Shown here in pieces: positions 49,634-58,374 of a stretch of 64,000 nucleotides of DNA; positions within the stretch are counted from its first letter, which is position 1; each line of letters begins with the position of its first letter. Location: the NCBI GenBank assembly GCA_958451615.1, contig CAUDQR010000002.1, positions 101,233 through 165,232 of the forward strand, written 5' to 3'. This DNA is from an uncultured Collinsella sp. Its GTDB lineage: Bacteria; Actinomycetota; Coriobacteriia; Coriobacteriales; Coriobacteriaceae. Below the pieces are notes generated by a model. It was not told the origin of the DNA. It saw nothing but the letters and a program-made list of their open reading frames with translations, and made no database searches. Position numbers and translations under genes: made by a program.

Positions 49634-50808
49634 GCGGCGCCTACGATCGAGAGCAGCGTCTGGGCAAACTCGTCCAGATCGTCCGGATTCACGCGGTCGT
49701 CAAAGGAAATGCGTAGTGCGCCCAATGCCTGCTCGCGACCGATGCCCATCGCGCTTAAAACATGGCTCGGGTCCATGCTGCCACTCGAGCATGCCGAGCC
49801 TGCCGACACCTCAAAGCCGGCGGCGTCGAGCTTGATGATGAGTTCCTCGGAGTCCATGCCGTCAATGTAGATCGATACCATGCCGGGCAGACGGTCGGCT
49901 TGTGCGTAGTCACCCATGGTGGCGTGAATACGCTGGTGGGCCGTAAGCGTGGCGTAGAGCTTGTCGGAAAGGGCTTGCAGCTTCGCGCGCTCCTGAGCCA
50001 CATGGGGCGTCAGAGACGAGGCGGCAGCGGCAAAGGCGAGCTGCGTGCGCAGGTCTTGCGTGCCGGCACGACGTCCGGCTTCCTGTCCGCCGCCAAAGAT
50101 GCGCGGGCGCAGCGGCGTGCGGTTCTTAAGGTAGAGCGCGCCGGATGCCACGGGGCCACCGATCTTGTGGGCTGCGACGGACATGGCGTCGACGCCCAGC
50201 TCGGTGACATCGAGCGGAATATGCAGATACCCCTGGATGGCATCGGTGTGGAACAGGGCGCCAACGGTATGCGTGGCCGCGGCAAGCTCGCGGATGGGCT
50301 GCACCACGCCGGTCTCGTTGTTGGCAACCATGATGCTCACGAGCGCCACGTCGTCGCCTAGTAGCTCGACAAGCGTGGCAGGCTCAATGTAGCCCATGCG
50401 GCAGGGCTGCACCAGGTCGACGGTAAAGCCGGCGACACGCAGCAACGGCAGGTTGTCCAGAATCGAATCGTGCTCGATGGCCGAAACGATTACACGATCG
50501 CGCTTGCGATCGCGCTGACGAGTGCCCTCGGCAAGACCGAGCAGCGCCAGCTGGTTGGCTTCGGTGCCGCCGTTGGTCAGTACAATCTCGGACGGGCGGA
50601 CGCGCGCGCCAAAGCTGCGGGCGATCTCGCGACGTGCAACCTCCAGACGCGCGGCAGCCTTGCGGCCGAGCGAATGCAGCGAGTTGGGGTTGACGCCGGC
50701 AAGCTCGCTGTCGTCGTACTCGCGCTGCGCAAGGAGCGCCTCGGCGCGCATGGGCGTCGAGGCGGCATAGTCAAGATTCACGGGTATGCGGTTTTGACCT
50801 GCGGTCAT
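49630..50808 (-). CDS. Cysteine desulfurase
   Basis: A 392-residue class V PLP aminotransferase of the NifS/IscS type: YLDYAAS-like VNLDYAASTPM, LTNGGTEANQLAL, EHDSI, HTDAIQG, PLP lysine in SVAAHKIGGP and the catalytic Cys in SAGSACSSGS. It removes sulfur from cysteine for iron-sulfur clusters or thiolated tRNA. No scaffold (iscU, sufU) or mnmA gene is adjacent, so the acceptor is unknown. It follows rpe by six bases. Confidence 0.92.
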   Translation of the reverse strand: MTAGQNRIPVNLDYAASTPMRAEALLAQREYDDSELAGVNPNSLHSLGRKAAARLEVARREIARSFGARVRPSEIVLTNGGTEANQLALLGLAEGTRQRDRKRDRVIVSAIEHDSILDNLPLLRVAGFTVDLVQPCRMGYIEPATLVELLGDDVALVSIMVANNETGVVQPIRELAAATHTVGALFHTDAIQGYLHIPLDVTELGVDAMSVAAHKIGGPVASGALYLKNRTPLRPRIFGGGQEAGRRAGTQDLRTQLAFAAAASSLTPHVAQERAKLQALSDKLYATLTAHQRIHATMGDYAQADRLPGMVSIYIDGMDSEELIIKLDAAGFEVSAGSACSSGSMDPSHVLSAMGIGREQALGALRISFDDRVNPDDLDEFAQTLLSIVGAA

Positions 50809-50814
50809 AAGGGT

Positions 50815-51486
50815 TTATGCCTCCTGTGCGGCCTCGTTGCCCAGCTTCTGCAGCAGCGCAACCTCGGCAGCGGGATCTTCGGACTTAAATACGGCAGAAC
50901 CGGCCACGAGCACGTTGGCGCCGGCCTTGACGACCTCGACAATGTTCTTGGAAGAAATGCCACCGTCGACCTCGATGAGGGGCGAAACGCCGTGACGCTC
51001 GCACATGGCCCTGAGCTCGTGGAGCTTAGCGATGGTGCCCGGGATAAAGCTCTGACCGCCAAAGCCCGGGTTCACGCTCATGAGCAGCACCATATCGACG
51101 ACGTCGATGATGCTCTCGAGCACGCACACGGGGGTGGCGGGGTTGAGCACCACGCCGGCCTTAACGCCGCGCTGCTGCAGATGGGTGAGCGTGCGGTGCA
51201 GGTGCGTGGAGGCCTCGTAGTGTACGGTGATCATATCGGCGCCGGCGTCTGCGTACCAATCGACCGTCTCGTCGGGGTTCGACACCATGAGGTGCGCGTC
51301 GGCCGGTACATCGGTGGAGCGCTTGACGGCCTTAAGGATGTCAACGCCAAAGGTGAGGTTGCCGGTAAAGTGACCGTCCATAACGTCAAAGTGCACGTAG
51401 TCGGCGCCGGCGATCTTGTCGAGTTCGCCCTTGAGGTTGGCCATATCGGCCGAGAGGACGGACGGAGCGATTTTGATGGAACCCAT
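50815..51486 (-). CDS. rpe: Ribulose-phosphate 3-epimerase
   Basis: A 223-residue TIM-barrel enzyme with IAPSVLSADMANL, HFDVMDGHF, HLMVSNP, VNPGFGGQSFI and EVDGGI, all signature elements. It interconverts ribulose-5-phosphate and xylulose-5-phosphate in the pentose phosphate pathway. AAAGG precedes the start; it lies 18 bases behind gpsA. Confidence 0.96.
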   Translation of the reverse strand: MGSIKIAPSVLSADMANLKGELDKIAGADYVHFDVMDGHFTGNLTFGVDILKAVKRSTDVPADAHLMVSNPDETVDWYADAGADMITVHYEASTHLHRTLTHLQQRGVKAGVVLNPATPVCVLESIIDVVDMVLLMSVNPGFGGQSFIPGTIAKLHELRAMCERHGVSPLIEVDGGISSKNIVEVVKAGANVLVAGSAVFKSEDPAAEVALLQKLGNEAAQEA

Positions 51487-51504
51487 GGTAGAAGCCTTTC
51501 TGCG

Positions 51505-52512
51505 CTAGTCGGTGAGTCCGTAGAACTCTTGAGAAGGGACGCGATCGGTAAGAATCTCGAGTGCCCTATCCAAAGTAACACCGTTGTAGAGCGTTTGCTC
51601 CACGGCAAAGGTGAGCGGAATGTCTACGCCCAGTGAACGGGCAAGCTCACTGACGCTGCGGGCCGCGACGGCGCCCTCGACCACCATATGCGTACGTGCC
51701 TGGTACTCGTCGAGCGAGACGCCGTGGGCAAACTCGTAGCCAAAGGTGCGGTTGCGCGAATGCTCCGAGGTGCAGGTGGCAATGAGGTCGCCCATGCCGG
51801 CAAGTCCCATGCAGGTCATAGCTTGACCGCCGCGGGCGTGCACCAGACGGCTGATCTCGGCCAGGCCGCGCGTCATGATGAGGGCAAGCGTATTGTCGCC
51901 CGCGCCCGAGCCGGCGGAGATGCCGCACACGATGGCGATGACATTTTTCATGGCGCCGCAGACCTCGACACCCGTCATGTCCTGCGACAGATAGATGCGA
52001 AAAGCCGTGGACAGGAGCAGGTCCTTGAAGGTCTCCCCCACCTGCTGGTCCTCGCTGGCGATGACGGCGGCCGAAAGCCCGCCACGGCAGATTTCCTCGG
52101 CATGGTTGGGGCCCGAAAGCGCCGCCACACGCCGCTCGTTGCCGATTTCGCTGGCAATGACCTCGCTCATGAGCAGGCCGGACTCGGGCTCAATGCCCTT
52201 GGTAAGGCAGAGCACCGGGGTGTCGGCGGCGATGAAGGGCGCTGTCTGATGACATACGCTTCGCAGGTGTGTGGAGGGCACGGCAAAGATGATGGCGTCG
52301 GCGTCGTCGAGCGCCTGCGCCAGGTCCGTGGTTGCGACGACGTTGCCGGGCAGCTCGTAGTCCGCCAGATACCTGGGGTTGCGATGCTCGCCGCTAATGC
52401 CGGCGGCCGTCTGCTTGCTATGGGCCCACATGGTCACGCGCTCGGCTCGCGCGGCGGCAAGGCCGGCGACGGCGGTTCCCCAGGAGCCGGAGCCAATCAG
52501 CGCAACATTCAT
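51505..52512 (-). CDS. gpsA: Glycerol-3-phosphate dehydrogenase [NAD(P)+]
   Basis: A 335-residue enzyme: dinucleotide-binding ALIGSGSWGTAVAGLAA, LTKGIE, SGPNHAEEI, and catalytic-domain AMKNVIAIVCGISAGSGAGDNTLALIMTRGLAE (the conserved Lys is in MKN). It makes sn-glycerol-3-phosphate for phospholipids. It is ten bases behind plsY, which uses its product, so the two form a functional pair in this array. Confidence 0.96.
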   Translation of the reverse strand: MNVALIGSGSWGTAVAGLAAARAERVTMWAHSKQTAAGISGEHRNPRYLADYELPGNVVATTDLAQALDDADAIIFAVPSTHLRSVCHQTAPFIAADTPVLCLTKGIEPESGLLMSEVIASEIGNERRVAALSGPNHAEEICRGGLSAAVIASEDQQVGETFKDLLLSTAFRIYLSQDMTGVEVCGAMKNVIAIVCGISAGSGAGDNTLALIMTRGLAEISRLVHARGGQAMTCMGLAGMGDLIATCTSEHSRNRTFGYEFAHGVSLDEYQARTHMVVEGAVAARSVSELARSLGVDIPLTFAVEQTLYNGVTLDRALEILTDRVPSQEFYGLTD

Positions 52513-52521
52513 GACTCTCTC

Positions 52522-53205
52522 CTACTTATCGTCGGGTTCGGTGACGCGCTTGGTAAACGAGAGCTTGGACTCCTTACCGCACATGAGCTTCTTGATGTTC
52601 GCGCGATGAGCCCACACCACGGTGATACCGATCATCGCCATGCAAAACTTAAGCCCTAGGCTGCTGTACGGAAAGACCGCGCAGGCGGCGATGGGAAGGC
52701 CGACGGCGGCGGCAAGAGAGCCCACCGACACAAACTTGGTCATGGCGACGGCCACGATGAACATGCCCAGCAGCGACAGGCCAATGGGCCAGTACCAGGC
52801 GAGGATGACGCCCAGACCAACTGCGATACCCTTGCCGCCATGGAAGTTGAGGTAGGGCGAGAAGATGTGGCCCCACACCGCTGCCAGGCAAATGACACCG
52901 AGCATCCAGTCGCCGGGGGCTCCAGGTGCCATGATGCTCACAGGGAAGCCATAGCCCACGCCCGCGATGAGCGGACGCGCGATCATGACGCAGATGGCGC
53001 CCTTCAAGCAGTCGAGCAGCAGCGTGAGCGCCGCGACCTTGGGGCCGGCCACGCGCAGCGCGTTGGTGGTGCCGATGTTGCCGGAGCCCGCCTTGCGGAT
53101 GTCGGTGTGGTTAAACACGCGGCCCAGGATCAGGCCAAACGGAATCGCTCCGATAAAGAACGAGACCACGGCGCAGATGGCGGTCAGCAGAATCGGATTA
53201 TGCAT
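52522..53205 (-). CDS. plsY: Glycerol-3-phosphate acyltransferase PlsY
   Basis: A 227-residue membrane acyltransferase with the PlsY motifs SGNIGTTNALRVAG, WGHIFSPYLNFHGGKGIAVGLG and a third conserved loop near the C-terminus (SVGSLAAAVGLP). It transfers the acyl group from acyl-phosphate to glycerol-3-phosphate; PlsC (56890-57618) does the next step. AAGGAG gives the start at 53205, overlapping the end of der by eight bases. Confidence 0.95.
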   Translation of the reverse strand: MHNPILLTAICAVVSFFIGAIPFGLILGRVFNHTDIRKAGSGNIGTTNALRVAGPKVAALTLLLDCLKGAICVMIARPLIAGVGYGFPVSIMAPGAPGDWMLGVICLAAVWGHIFSPYLNFHGGKGIAVGLGVILAWYWPIGLSLLGMFIVAVAMTKFVSVGSLAAAVGLPIAACAVFPYSSLGLKFCMAMIGITVVWAHRANIKKLMCGKESKLSFTKRVTEPDDK

Positions 53206-54532
53206 CCTTTTGCTCCTTCTTCCTAAAGAAGAGTCGAATGGGCGTACCGGCAAAATCAAAGGTCGAGCGCATGCGGTTCTCCACGTAACGCTGGTAGGTG
53301 TCGTTGACCAGGTCGCTGTGGTTGACGAAGAACGTGAACGTCGGCGGGTTGACGCCCGTCTGGGTCACGTAGTGCATGCGCAGGCGGCGCTTGCCGTCTA
53401 CCACGGTGTGGCCAAACTCGCGCAGGTCGGTGAGGAACGTATTGAGGCGCGAGGTGCTGATCTTTTGCGAGCGCGTCTTCTCGGCTGCGTCGACCATTGC
53501 CCAGATCTTCTCGACGCTGCGGCCAGTGAGGGCCGAGATGCGCAGGTACTGGGCCCAGGGAGCCATGACGCCCAGACGGCGGTCGATGGTCTCCATGCAG
53601 GCCTCGCGCTTACGGTCGTCGTCGAGCAGATCCCACTTGTTGAGCAGCACAACGATGGCGCAGCCGCGCTCGATGGCCAAGCCCATGACCTTCTGGTCCT
53701 GTTCGGTAACGCCCACGGAGGCGTCGACGACGAGCAGTGCCACGTCGGCGCGGTCGATGGCGCGCAGGCCGCGAACCATCGAGTAGTACTCGATGTTCTC
53801 GTACACGGTGCTCTTCTTGCGAATGCCCGCGGTGTCGACCATGCGGTAGTGCTTACCGTTGCGCTCCACGACGGTGTCGATGGCGTCGCGCGTCGTGCCG
53901 GCAATGTTGGACACGATAGAGCGGTCGGCGCCCAGGATGCGGTTGAACAGCGAAGACTTACCGGCGTTGGGGCGGCCGATGATGGCGACGTTCAGCGCGT
54001 CGGGGAACTCATCGGCGACCTCGTCCTCTTCCTCCGGAAGCAGGGCCACGATATCGTCGAGCAGGTCGCCCGTGCCATGACCATGCAGGGCCGAGAGCGG
54101 CGTGGGCTCACCGATGCCGAGCGAATAGAACTCCCAGACGCTGTCGTTCTCGCGATCGGGGTTGTCGAGCTTGTTCACCAGCAGAAAGACCGGCTTGTCG
54201 CAGCGCTTGAGCATGCGAGCGACCGACTCGTCCTCCTCGGTGACGCCGGTGCGGCCATCGACCACAAACAGGATGACGGCGGCTTCCTCGGCGGCGGCGA
54301 GCGCCTGGTCGCGGATGGACGTGGCAAAGACGTCGTCGCTCTTGAGCGGCTCGATACCGCCCGTGTCGACGATGGTGAACTCGCGGCCGTTCCAATCGGC
54401 CGTGTGATACGAGCGGTCGCGCGTGACGCCGCGGGACTCGTGGACGATGGCGTCCGAGGTCTGGGCCAGGCGGTTAACGAGCGTGGACTTGCCCACGTTG
54501 GGGCGTCCGACGACGGCGACGATAGGTTTCAT
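53198..54532 (-). CDS. der: Ribosome biogenesis GTPase Der
   Basis: A 444-residue tandem GTPase: first G domain with GRPNVGKST, DTGGIE and NKLD, second with GRPNAGKSS, DTAGIRKKS and NKWD, and a KH-like C-terminal domain. Der is required for 50S subunit assembly. GGAG precedes the ATG at 54532; longer in-frame starts give unrelated sequence. The window holds Era and HflX too. Confidence 0.97.
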   Translation of the reverse strand: MKPIVAVVGRPNVGKSTLVNRLAQTSDAIVHESRGVTRDRSYHTADWNGREFTIVDTGGIEPLKSDDVFATSIRDQALAAAEEAAVILFVVDGRTGVTEEDESVARMLKRCDKPVFLLVNKLDNPDRENDSVWEFYSLGIGEPTPLSALHGHGTGDLLDDIVALLPEEEDEVADEFPDALNVAIIGRPNAGKSSLFNRILGADRSIVSNIAGTTRDAIDTVVERNGKHYRMVDTAGIRKKSTVYENIEYYSMVRGLRAIDRADVALLVVDASVGVTEQDQKVMGLAIERGCAIVVLLNKWDLLDDDRKREACMETIDRRLGVMAPWAQYLRISALTGRSVEKIWAMVDAAEKTRSQKISTSRLNTFLTDLREFGHTVVDGKRRLRMHYVTQTGVNPPTFTFFVNHSDLVNDTYQRYVENRMRSTFDFAGTPIRLFFRKKEQKDA

Positions 54533-54542
54533 CTGCTCTCCT

Positions 54543-55985
54543 TTAATGGGTAGGGTCAGTGGAAGTGTTAGAGTCGGCAGGCATAATGCCAAGGATGTGC
54601 TCCAGGGTATCGAGCAGCTCATGCGGCATGGTCGACACCACATGAACCTCGGCGCCGCGACTGGTAAGGCTTGCGAGTAAATCGTCACGATGATACTCGT
54701 CAAGCGTCATGCCGTCAGCGTTGAACATGAGCTTAGGCACAAAGAGCATAACCCCCGACAGGTCTTGGGGCAGCTGCTCCAGAATGTCACACGCGACGAT
54801 GAGGCCGGTCACGTCCACGTTGCCGCCGAAGTAGCGGTTCTTGATGGCCGTAACGGTGCCGCCGAGACCATGCGGCGACTCCACAAAGCGCGCCACGGTG
54901 TCGCGCGCGCTGGCGCCGGAGAGGCACAGCAGGTGCTGGCTGCGGGCGGCGATGGCCTCGCGGACGCGGGCCAGTCGCTCGGCATCGGTAGCCAGCACGT
55001 CGTCGGTCTCGTCCAGATACGAGCGGATCATGCCGATGCCGTCGTAGTACTGCGGGTAACCGTCGTAAAAGTCTGCCTCGGGAGGATCGATGCCGGCGTC
55101 AAGATAGAACTCGTCGCTCATCTGGAAGGTGTGGCGGCCAAAGCGCTCGTAGGCACGATCCTGGTAGGGACGGATCATGGCAATGGTCTCGCGCGCCAGT
55201 TCGGGCTTGTCGCTGTATGACCAGCTAAAGCGGTTTTGGTGTTTGGTAAAACCGAGCGGCACAATGCCCAGGCTTGTGATTTGCTCATGCTCCTCGCAAA
55301 AGCGCAGGGTCTTTTCCAGCTCCTCGCCGTCGTTCATGCCGGGGCACAACACGATCTGCGCGTGAATCTCGATGCCGGCGGCCATGATGGTCTCGAGTAC
55401 GTCCATGCCTCGCTGGGCGTTACGGCCCATCATACGACGGCGGACGTCGGGGCTCACAGCGTGGACCGACACGTTCATGGGGCTCATATTGCGTTCGATG
55501 ACGTTTTGAACATCTTCGTCGGAGAGGTTCGTGAGCGTGACAAAGTTGCCCTGTAAAAAGCTCAGGCGGTAGTCGTCATCGCGAATATAGAGCGTGGAGC
55601 GGCCGCCCTTGGGGAGCATGGTCATAAAGCAGAACACGCAGGCGTTCACGCAGGTGCGCATGCCATCGAAGATGGGTCCATCGAACTCCAGCCCCCAGTC
55701 CTCTCCCGGGAAGCGGTCGAGCTCGACGGGGGTAACGCTGTTGTCGCGCGGGTCGAAAACCTCGAGATCGACTGTGTCGTCGTCGGCTTCCCAAAGCCAT
55801 ACGATCATGTCGGTGAGCTGCTCGTCGTTAACCGTGAGCACGCGCATGCCCGGCTCGATACCCACATCCCACGCGGGCGATTCGGGACGCACGTTCTTTA
55901 CGAGCGCGCCCTCACCCGGCTCGGGGTCGCGGCTGCGCCCGTAATCGGCCACCTCGGCGGCGTATGCGGGTACGGTCTGGTCCAT
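54543..55985 (-). CDS. DUF512 radical SAM protein with PDZ-like N-terminus
   Basis: A 480-residue protein: an N-terminal PDZ-like segment (ALVKNVRPESPAWDVGIEPGMRVLTVND), a Cys motif CVNACVFC (Cx3Cx2C) in a radical SAM-like domain, and a C-terminal DUF512 region (GTVTAIKNRYFGGNVDVTGLIVACDI). The family is common in Gram-positive and actinobacterial genomes next to der and its function is unknown. Start at 55985 leaves two bases from ispH. The array position next to der matches known neighbourhoods. Confidence 0.88.
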   Translation of the reverse strand: MDQTVPAYAAEVADYGRSRDPEPGEGALVKNVRPESPAWDVGIEPGMRVLTVNDEQLTDMIVWLWEADDDTVDLEVFDPRDNSVTPVELDRFPGEDWGLEFDGPIFDGMRTCVNACVFCFMTMLPKGGRSTLYIRDDDYRLSFLQGNFVTLTNLSDEDVQNVIERNMSPMNVSVHAVSPDVRRRMMGRNAQRGMDVLETIMAAGIEIHAQIVLCPGMNDGEELEKTLRFCEEHEQITSLGIVPLGFTKHQNRFSWSYSDKPELARETIAMIRPYQDRAYERFGRHTFQMSDEFYLDAGIDPPEADFYDGYPQYYDGIGMIRSYLDETDDVLATDAERLARVREAIAARSQHLLCLSGASARDTVARFVESPHGLGGTVTAIKNRYFGGNVDVTGLIVACDILEQLPQDLSGVMLFVPKLMFNADGMTLDEYHRDDLLASLTSRGAEVHVVSTMPHELLDTLEHILGIMPADSNTSTDPTH

Positions 55986-55987
55986 GG

Positions 55988-56887
55988 TTAGCGGCAAAGC
56001 TCCTTGATGCGCGTGACGGCGCGTTCGATGTGTTCTTGCGGGGTGGAGGCTCCGGCGGTGATGCCGATGTGGTGAGCGTCGGCAAACCACGCGGCCTGGA
56101 GCTCGGAAGCTTCCTCGATGTGATATGTACGCTCGCAGACATCGGCGCAGATCTGTGCCAAGCGGCGGGTGTTGCCCGAGTTCTTGCCGCCCACCACAAC
56201 CATGCAGTCGCAACGGTTGGCAAGTGTGGCTGCTGCCTGTTGACGCTCGCTCGTGGCGGCGCAGATGGTGTTGATCACACGCAGTTCCTGAACGCGCGGG
56301 GTGATAGCTGCCACGACCTCGGCGAGGTTCTTCGCGGTCTGGGTGGTCTGCACAACCAGGCCCACCTTGCCCTTGAGCGGCAGCGCGTCCGCATCGTCGG
56401 CGCAGCTCACGACCTGCGCATCATTGCCGGCGTGGCCTAGGATGCCCTCGACTTCGGGGTGGCCCGGCTCTCCCACGACGATCACGCGGTAGCCTTCGCG
56501 CACCAGGCGCTCGGCCGCCACATGGACCTTCTTGACGTAAGGGCAGGTGGCGTCGACGACGTTAAGGCCACGCTCGCGAGCGGCATCGATCACCTGCGGC
56601 ACCACGCCGTGGGCGCGGATGATCACGGTTCCGGTTGCGGCATTATCCAGGTTCTCGGCCAGGCCAACGCCTGCCTCAGCAAGCTCGCGCACCACGATGG
56701 GGTTATGGATGAGCGGCCCTAGGGTGTGGACCTGTGCGCTCTCCCCTGCCTGCGGCGCGGCAGCCAGCGCCATATCGAGCGCGCGCTGCACGCCGTAGCA
56801 GGTGCCGGCGTGGGCGGCGATCTCGATGGTAGACGCGGTTGCCTGGTCGGACGCAGTCGCGGCGGTGTTCGTCACGTTCTCGCTCAT
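55988..56887 (-). CDS. ispH: 4-hydroxy-3-methylbut-2-enyl diphosphate reductase
   Basis: A 299-residue IspH with the three iron-sulfur ligands in GTCYGVQRA, ATCPYVKKVH and NTICAATSERQ, plus HGVVPQV and GGKNSGNTRRL. It performs the last step of the MEP isoprenoid pathway, giving IPP and DMAPP. An N-terminal tail of about 28 residues rich in Ala and Thr precedes the core. Start 56887 is chosen over an in-frame ATG ten codons upstream that would lie inside plsC. Confidence 0.96.
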   Translation of the reverse strand: MSENVTNTAATASDQATASTIEIAAHAGTCYGVQRALDMALAAAPQAGESAQVHTLGPLIHNPIVVRELAEAGVGLAENLDNAATGTVIIRAHGVVPQVIDAARERGLNVVDATCPYVKKVHVAAERLVREGYRVIVVGEPGHPEVEGILGHAGNDAQVVSCADDADALPLKGKVGLVVQTTQTAKNLAEVVAAITPRVQELRVINTICAATSERQQAAATLANRCDCMVVVGGKNSGNTRRLAQICADVCERTYHIEEASELQAAWFADAHHIGITAGASTPQEHIERAVTRIKELCR

Positions 56888-56889
56888 GG

Positions 56890-57618
56890 CTAGAACCTGC
56901 CCGGATGCTCGGCGCACAGCTCGTCTCGCATGGCGTAGACGCGGTTCATGGTCTCGGACTCAAACCAGGCCAGGCGCTCCGTACGCTTAAGCCCGGCCGG
57001 CGCGTCCGAAAGCGCGACGGCCTTGCCGGCACGAATCCAGCACTTCTTGGGACGCATGAGCTTTTTGCCCGCGGGCGTGATGTCGGACCAGCCGCAAATG
57101 GCGAGCGGGTTGACGGGCGCCTTGCCCATCTGAGCGATGAGCGCAAAACCGCCATGGACCTCGGGCTTGATCTCGCGCGAGCGGATGCGCGTGCCCTCGG
57201 GGAAGATCAGGACGTCCTCGCCGCGCTGCAGCGCATGCTGGGCGGCGCGTAGGCACTTCATATCGGCAGTACCGCGCTCCACGGGGATGCCGCCAACGCG
57301 GCTAAAGGCCCAGCGCACAATCTTGCTCTTGGCAAATTCGGACTTAAAGATGGGACGAATGCGGCGGCCCCCAAAGAACAACGCCGTCTCCACGGCCAAG
57401 AGCTCAGCCATCGAGGTGTGGTTGCAGATGACCACGCTGCCGCGGCCTTCCTGACGCTCAAACAGCAGGTCAGCGTCCTCGACCTTCCAACGCCACATGA
57501 GCTTGGAGAAGGCCCAAAGGATGGCCATGACCACGACGACGGTGCCGCGGATGAGCGCTGGGAACTCTGCGTAGGGAGCGTTGTAATAATCCTCGGGCGT
57601 CTGCTTAAACAGGCGCAT
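56890..57618 (-). CDS. plsC: 1-acyl-sn-glycerol-3-phosphate acyltransferase family protein
   Basis: A 242-residue PlsC-type enzyme: N-terminal membrane helix (IRGTVVVVMAILWAFSKL), acceptor motif, and FPEGTRIRS. The catalytic motif reads NHTSMAE, that is HX4E, where the family has HX4D; the second block GGIPVERG and PEGT are normal. It would convert lysophosphatidic acid to phosphatidic acid. Whether the Glu supports catalysis is not known. It lies three bases from cmk and two from ispH, and cmk-plsC-ispH order occurs in other Gram-positives. Confidence 0.88.
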   Translation of the reverse strand: MRLFKQTPEDYYNAPYAEFPALIRGTVVVVMAILWAFSKLMWRWKVEDADLLFERQEGRGSVVICNHTSMAELLAVETALFFGGRRIRPIFKSEFAKSKIVRWAFSRVGGIPVERGTADMKCLRAAQHALQRGEDVLIFPEGTRIRSREIKPEVHGGFALIAQMGKAPVNPLAICGWSDITPAGKKLMRPKKCWIRAGKAVALSDAPAGLKRTERLAWFESETMNRVYAMRDELCAEHPGRF

Positions 57619-57621
57619 GGG

Positions 57622-58308
57622 CTACCTCCTTTGGTTGATGAGGTCCTCGATAATGCGGACGACCTCGTCGATGGTGTAGGCGGTGGAGTCAACGTGCACG
57701 GCGTCCTCGGCGGGCACGAGCGGCGCGACCTCGCGGCTGCTGTCAAGCTTGTCGCGCTGCTTAAGGGCGTCGAGGGTCTCGTCGACTTTGGCCTCGAGTT
57801 GCGCGGGCGTGAGCGGCTGGGCGTCGTTTTGGTGACGCTGCAGCACGCGGCGGCGGGCGCGCTCACGCGGGTCGGCAGTCAGGAAGACCTTGACCTGCGC
57901 GTTGGGGAACACGACGGTTCCGATGTCGCGACCCTCGGCCACGATATCGCGGTCCTCGGCGGCGCGGCGCTGGTGAATGAGCATGGCGGCGCGCACGCCC
58001 GGGTAGGCCGAGACCTTGGATACGTTGGCGTCGACCTGCGGGGTACGAATGGCGGCCGAAGCGTCCTGGCCGTCAATGGTCAGGCGCGTATCCTCGCCGG
58101 TGCCGTTTGTAAAGCGGATCTCGATCTGCTCGGCGAGGGCGTCGATGGCCGCCTCGTCGTCCAGATCGATGCCGCGGTCGAGCGCGGCGAAGGTGACGGC
58201 GCGATACATGGCGCCCGTGTCGAGCTTGTTAAAGCCCAGCTGGCGGGCGATCTCCTTGGCGATGGTGGACTTGCCGGAACCGGCGGGGCCGTCGATGGCG
58301 ACGATCAT
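57622..58308 (-). CDS. cmk: Cytidylate kinase
   Basis: A 228-residue kinase with P-loop DGPAGSGKST, LDTGAMYRAVTFAAL, EGRDIGTVVFPNA and the lid DPRERARRR. It phosphorylates CMP and dCMP. AAAGGA precedes the start. It lies 66 bases behind rluB and overlaps nothing, a slightly larger gap than elsewhere in this array. Confidence 0.96.
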   Translation of the reverse strand: MIVAIDGPAGSGKSTIAKEIARQLGFNKLDTGAMYRAVTFAALDRGIDLDDEAAIDALAEQIEIRFTNGTGEDTRLTIDGQDASAAIRTPQVDANVSKVSAYPGVRAAMLIHQRRAAEDRDIVAEGRDIGTVVFPNAQVKVFLTADPRERARRRVLQRHQNDAQPLTPAQLEAKVDETLDALKQRDKLDSSREVAPLVPAEDAVHVDSTAYTIDEVVRIIEDLINQRR

Positions 58309-58374
58309 GCAATGTTTCCTTTCAATGGTTGACGTGCTGGTATGGTTCGCGGGCGCTGGGGCGCGGCGGGTTGC

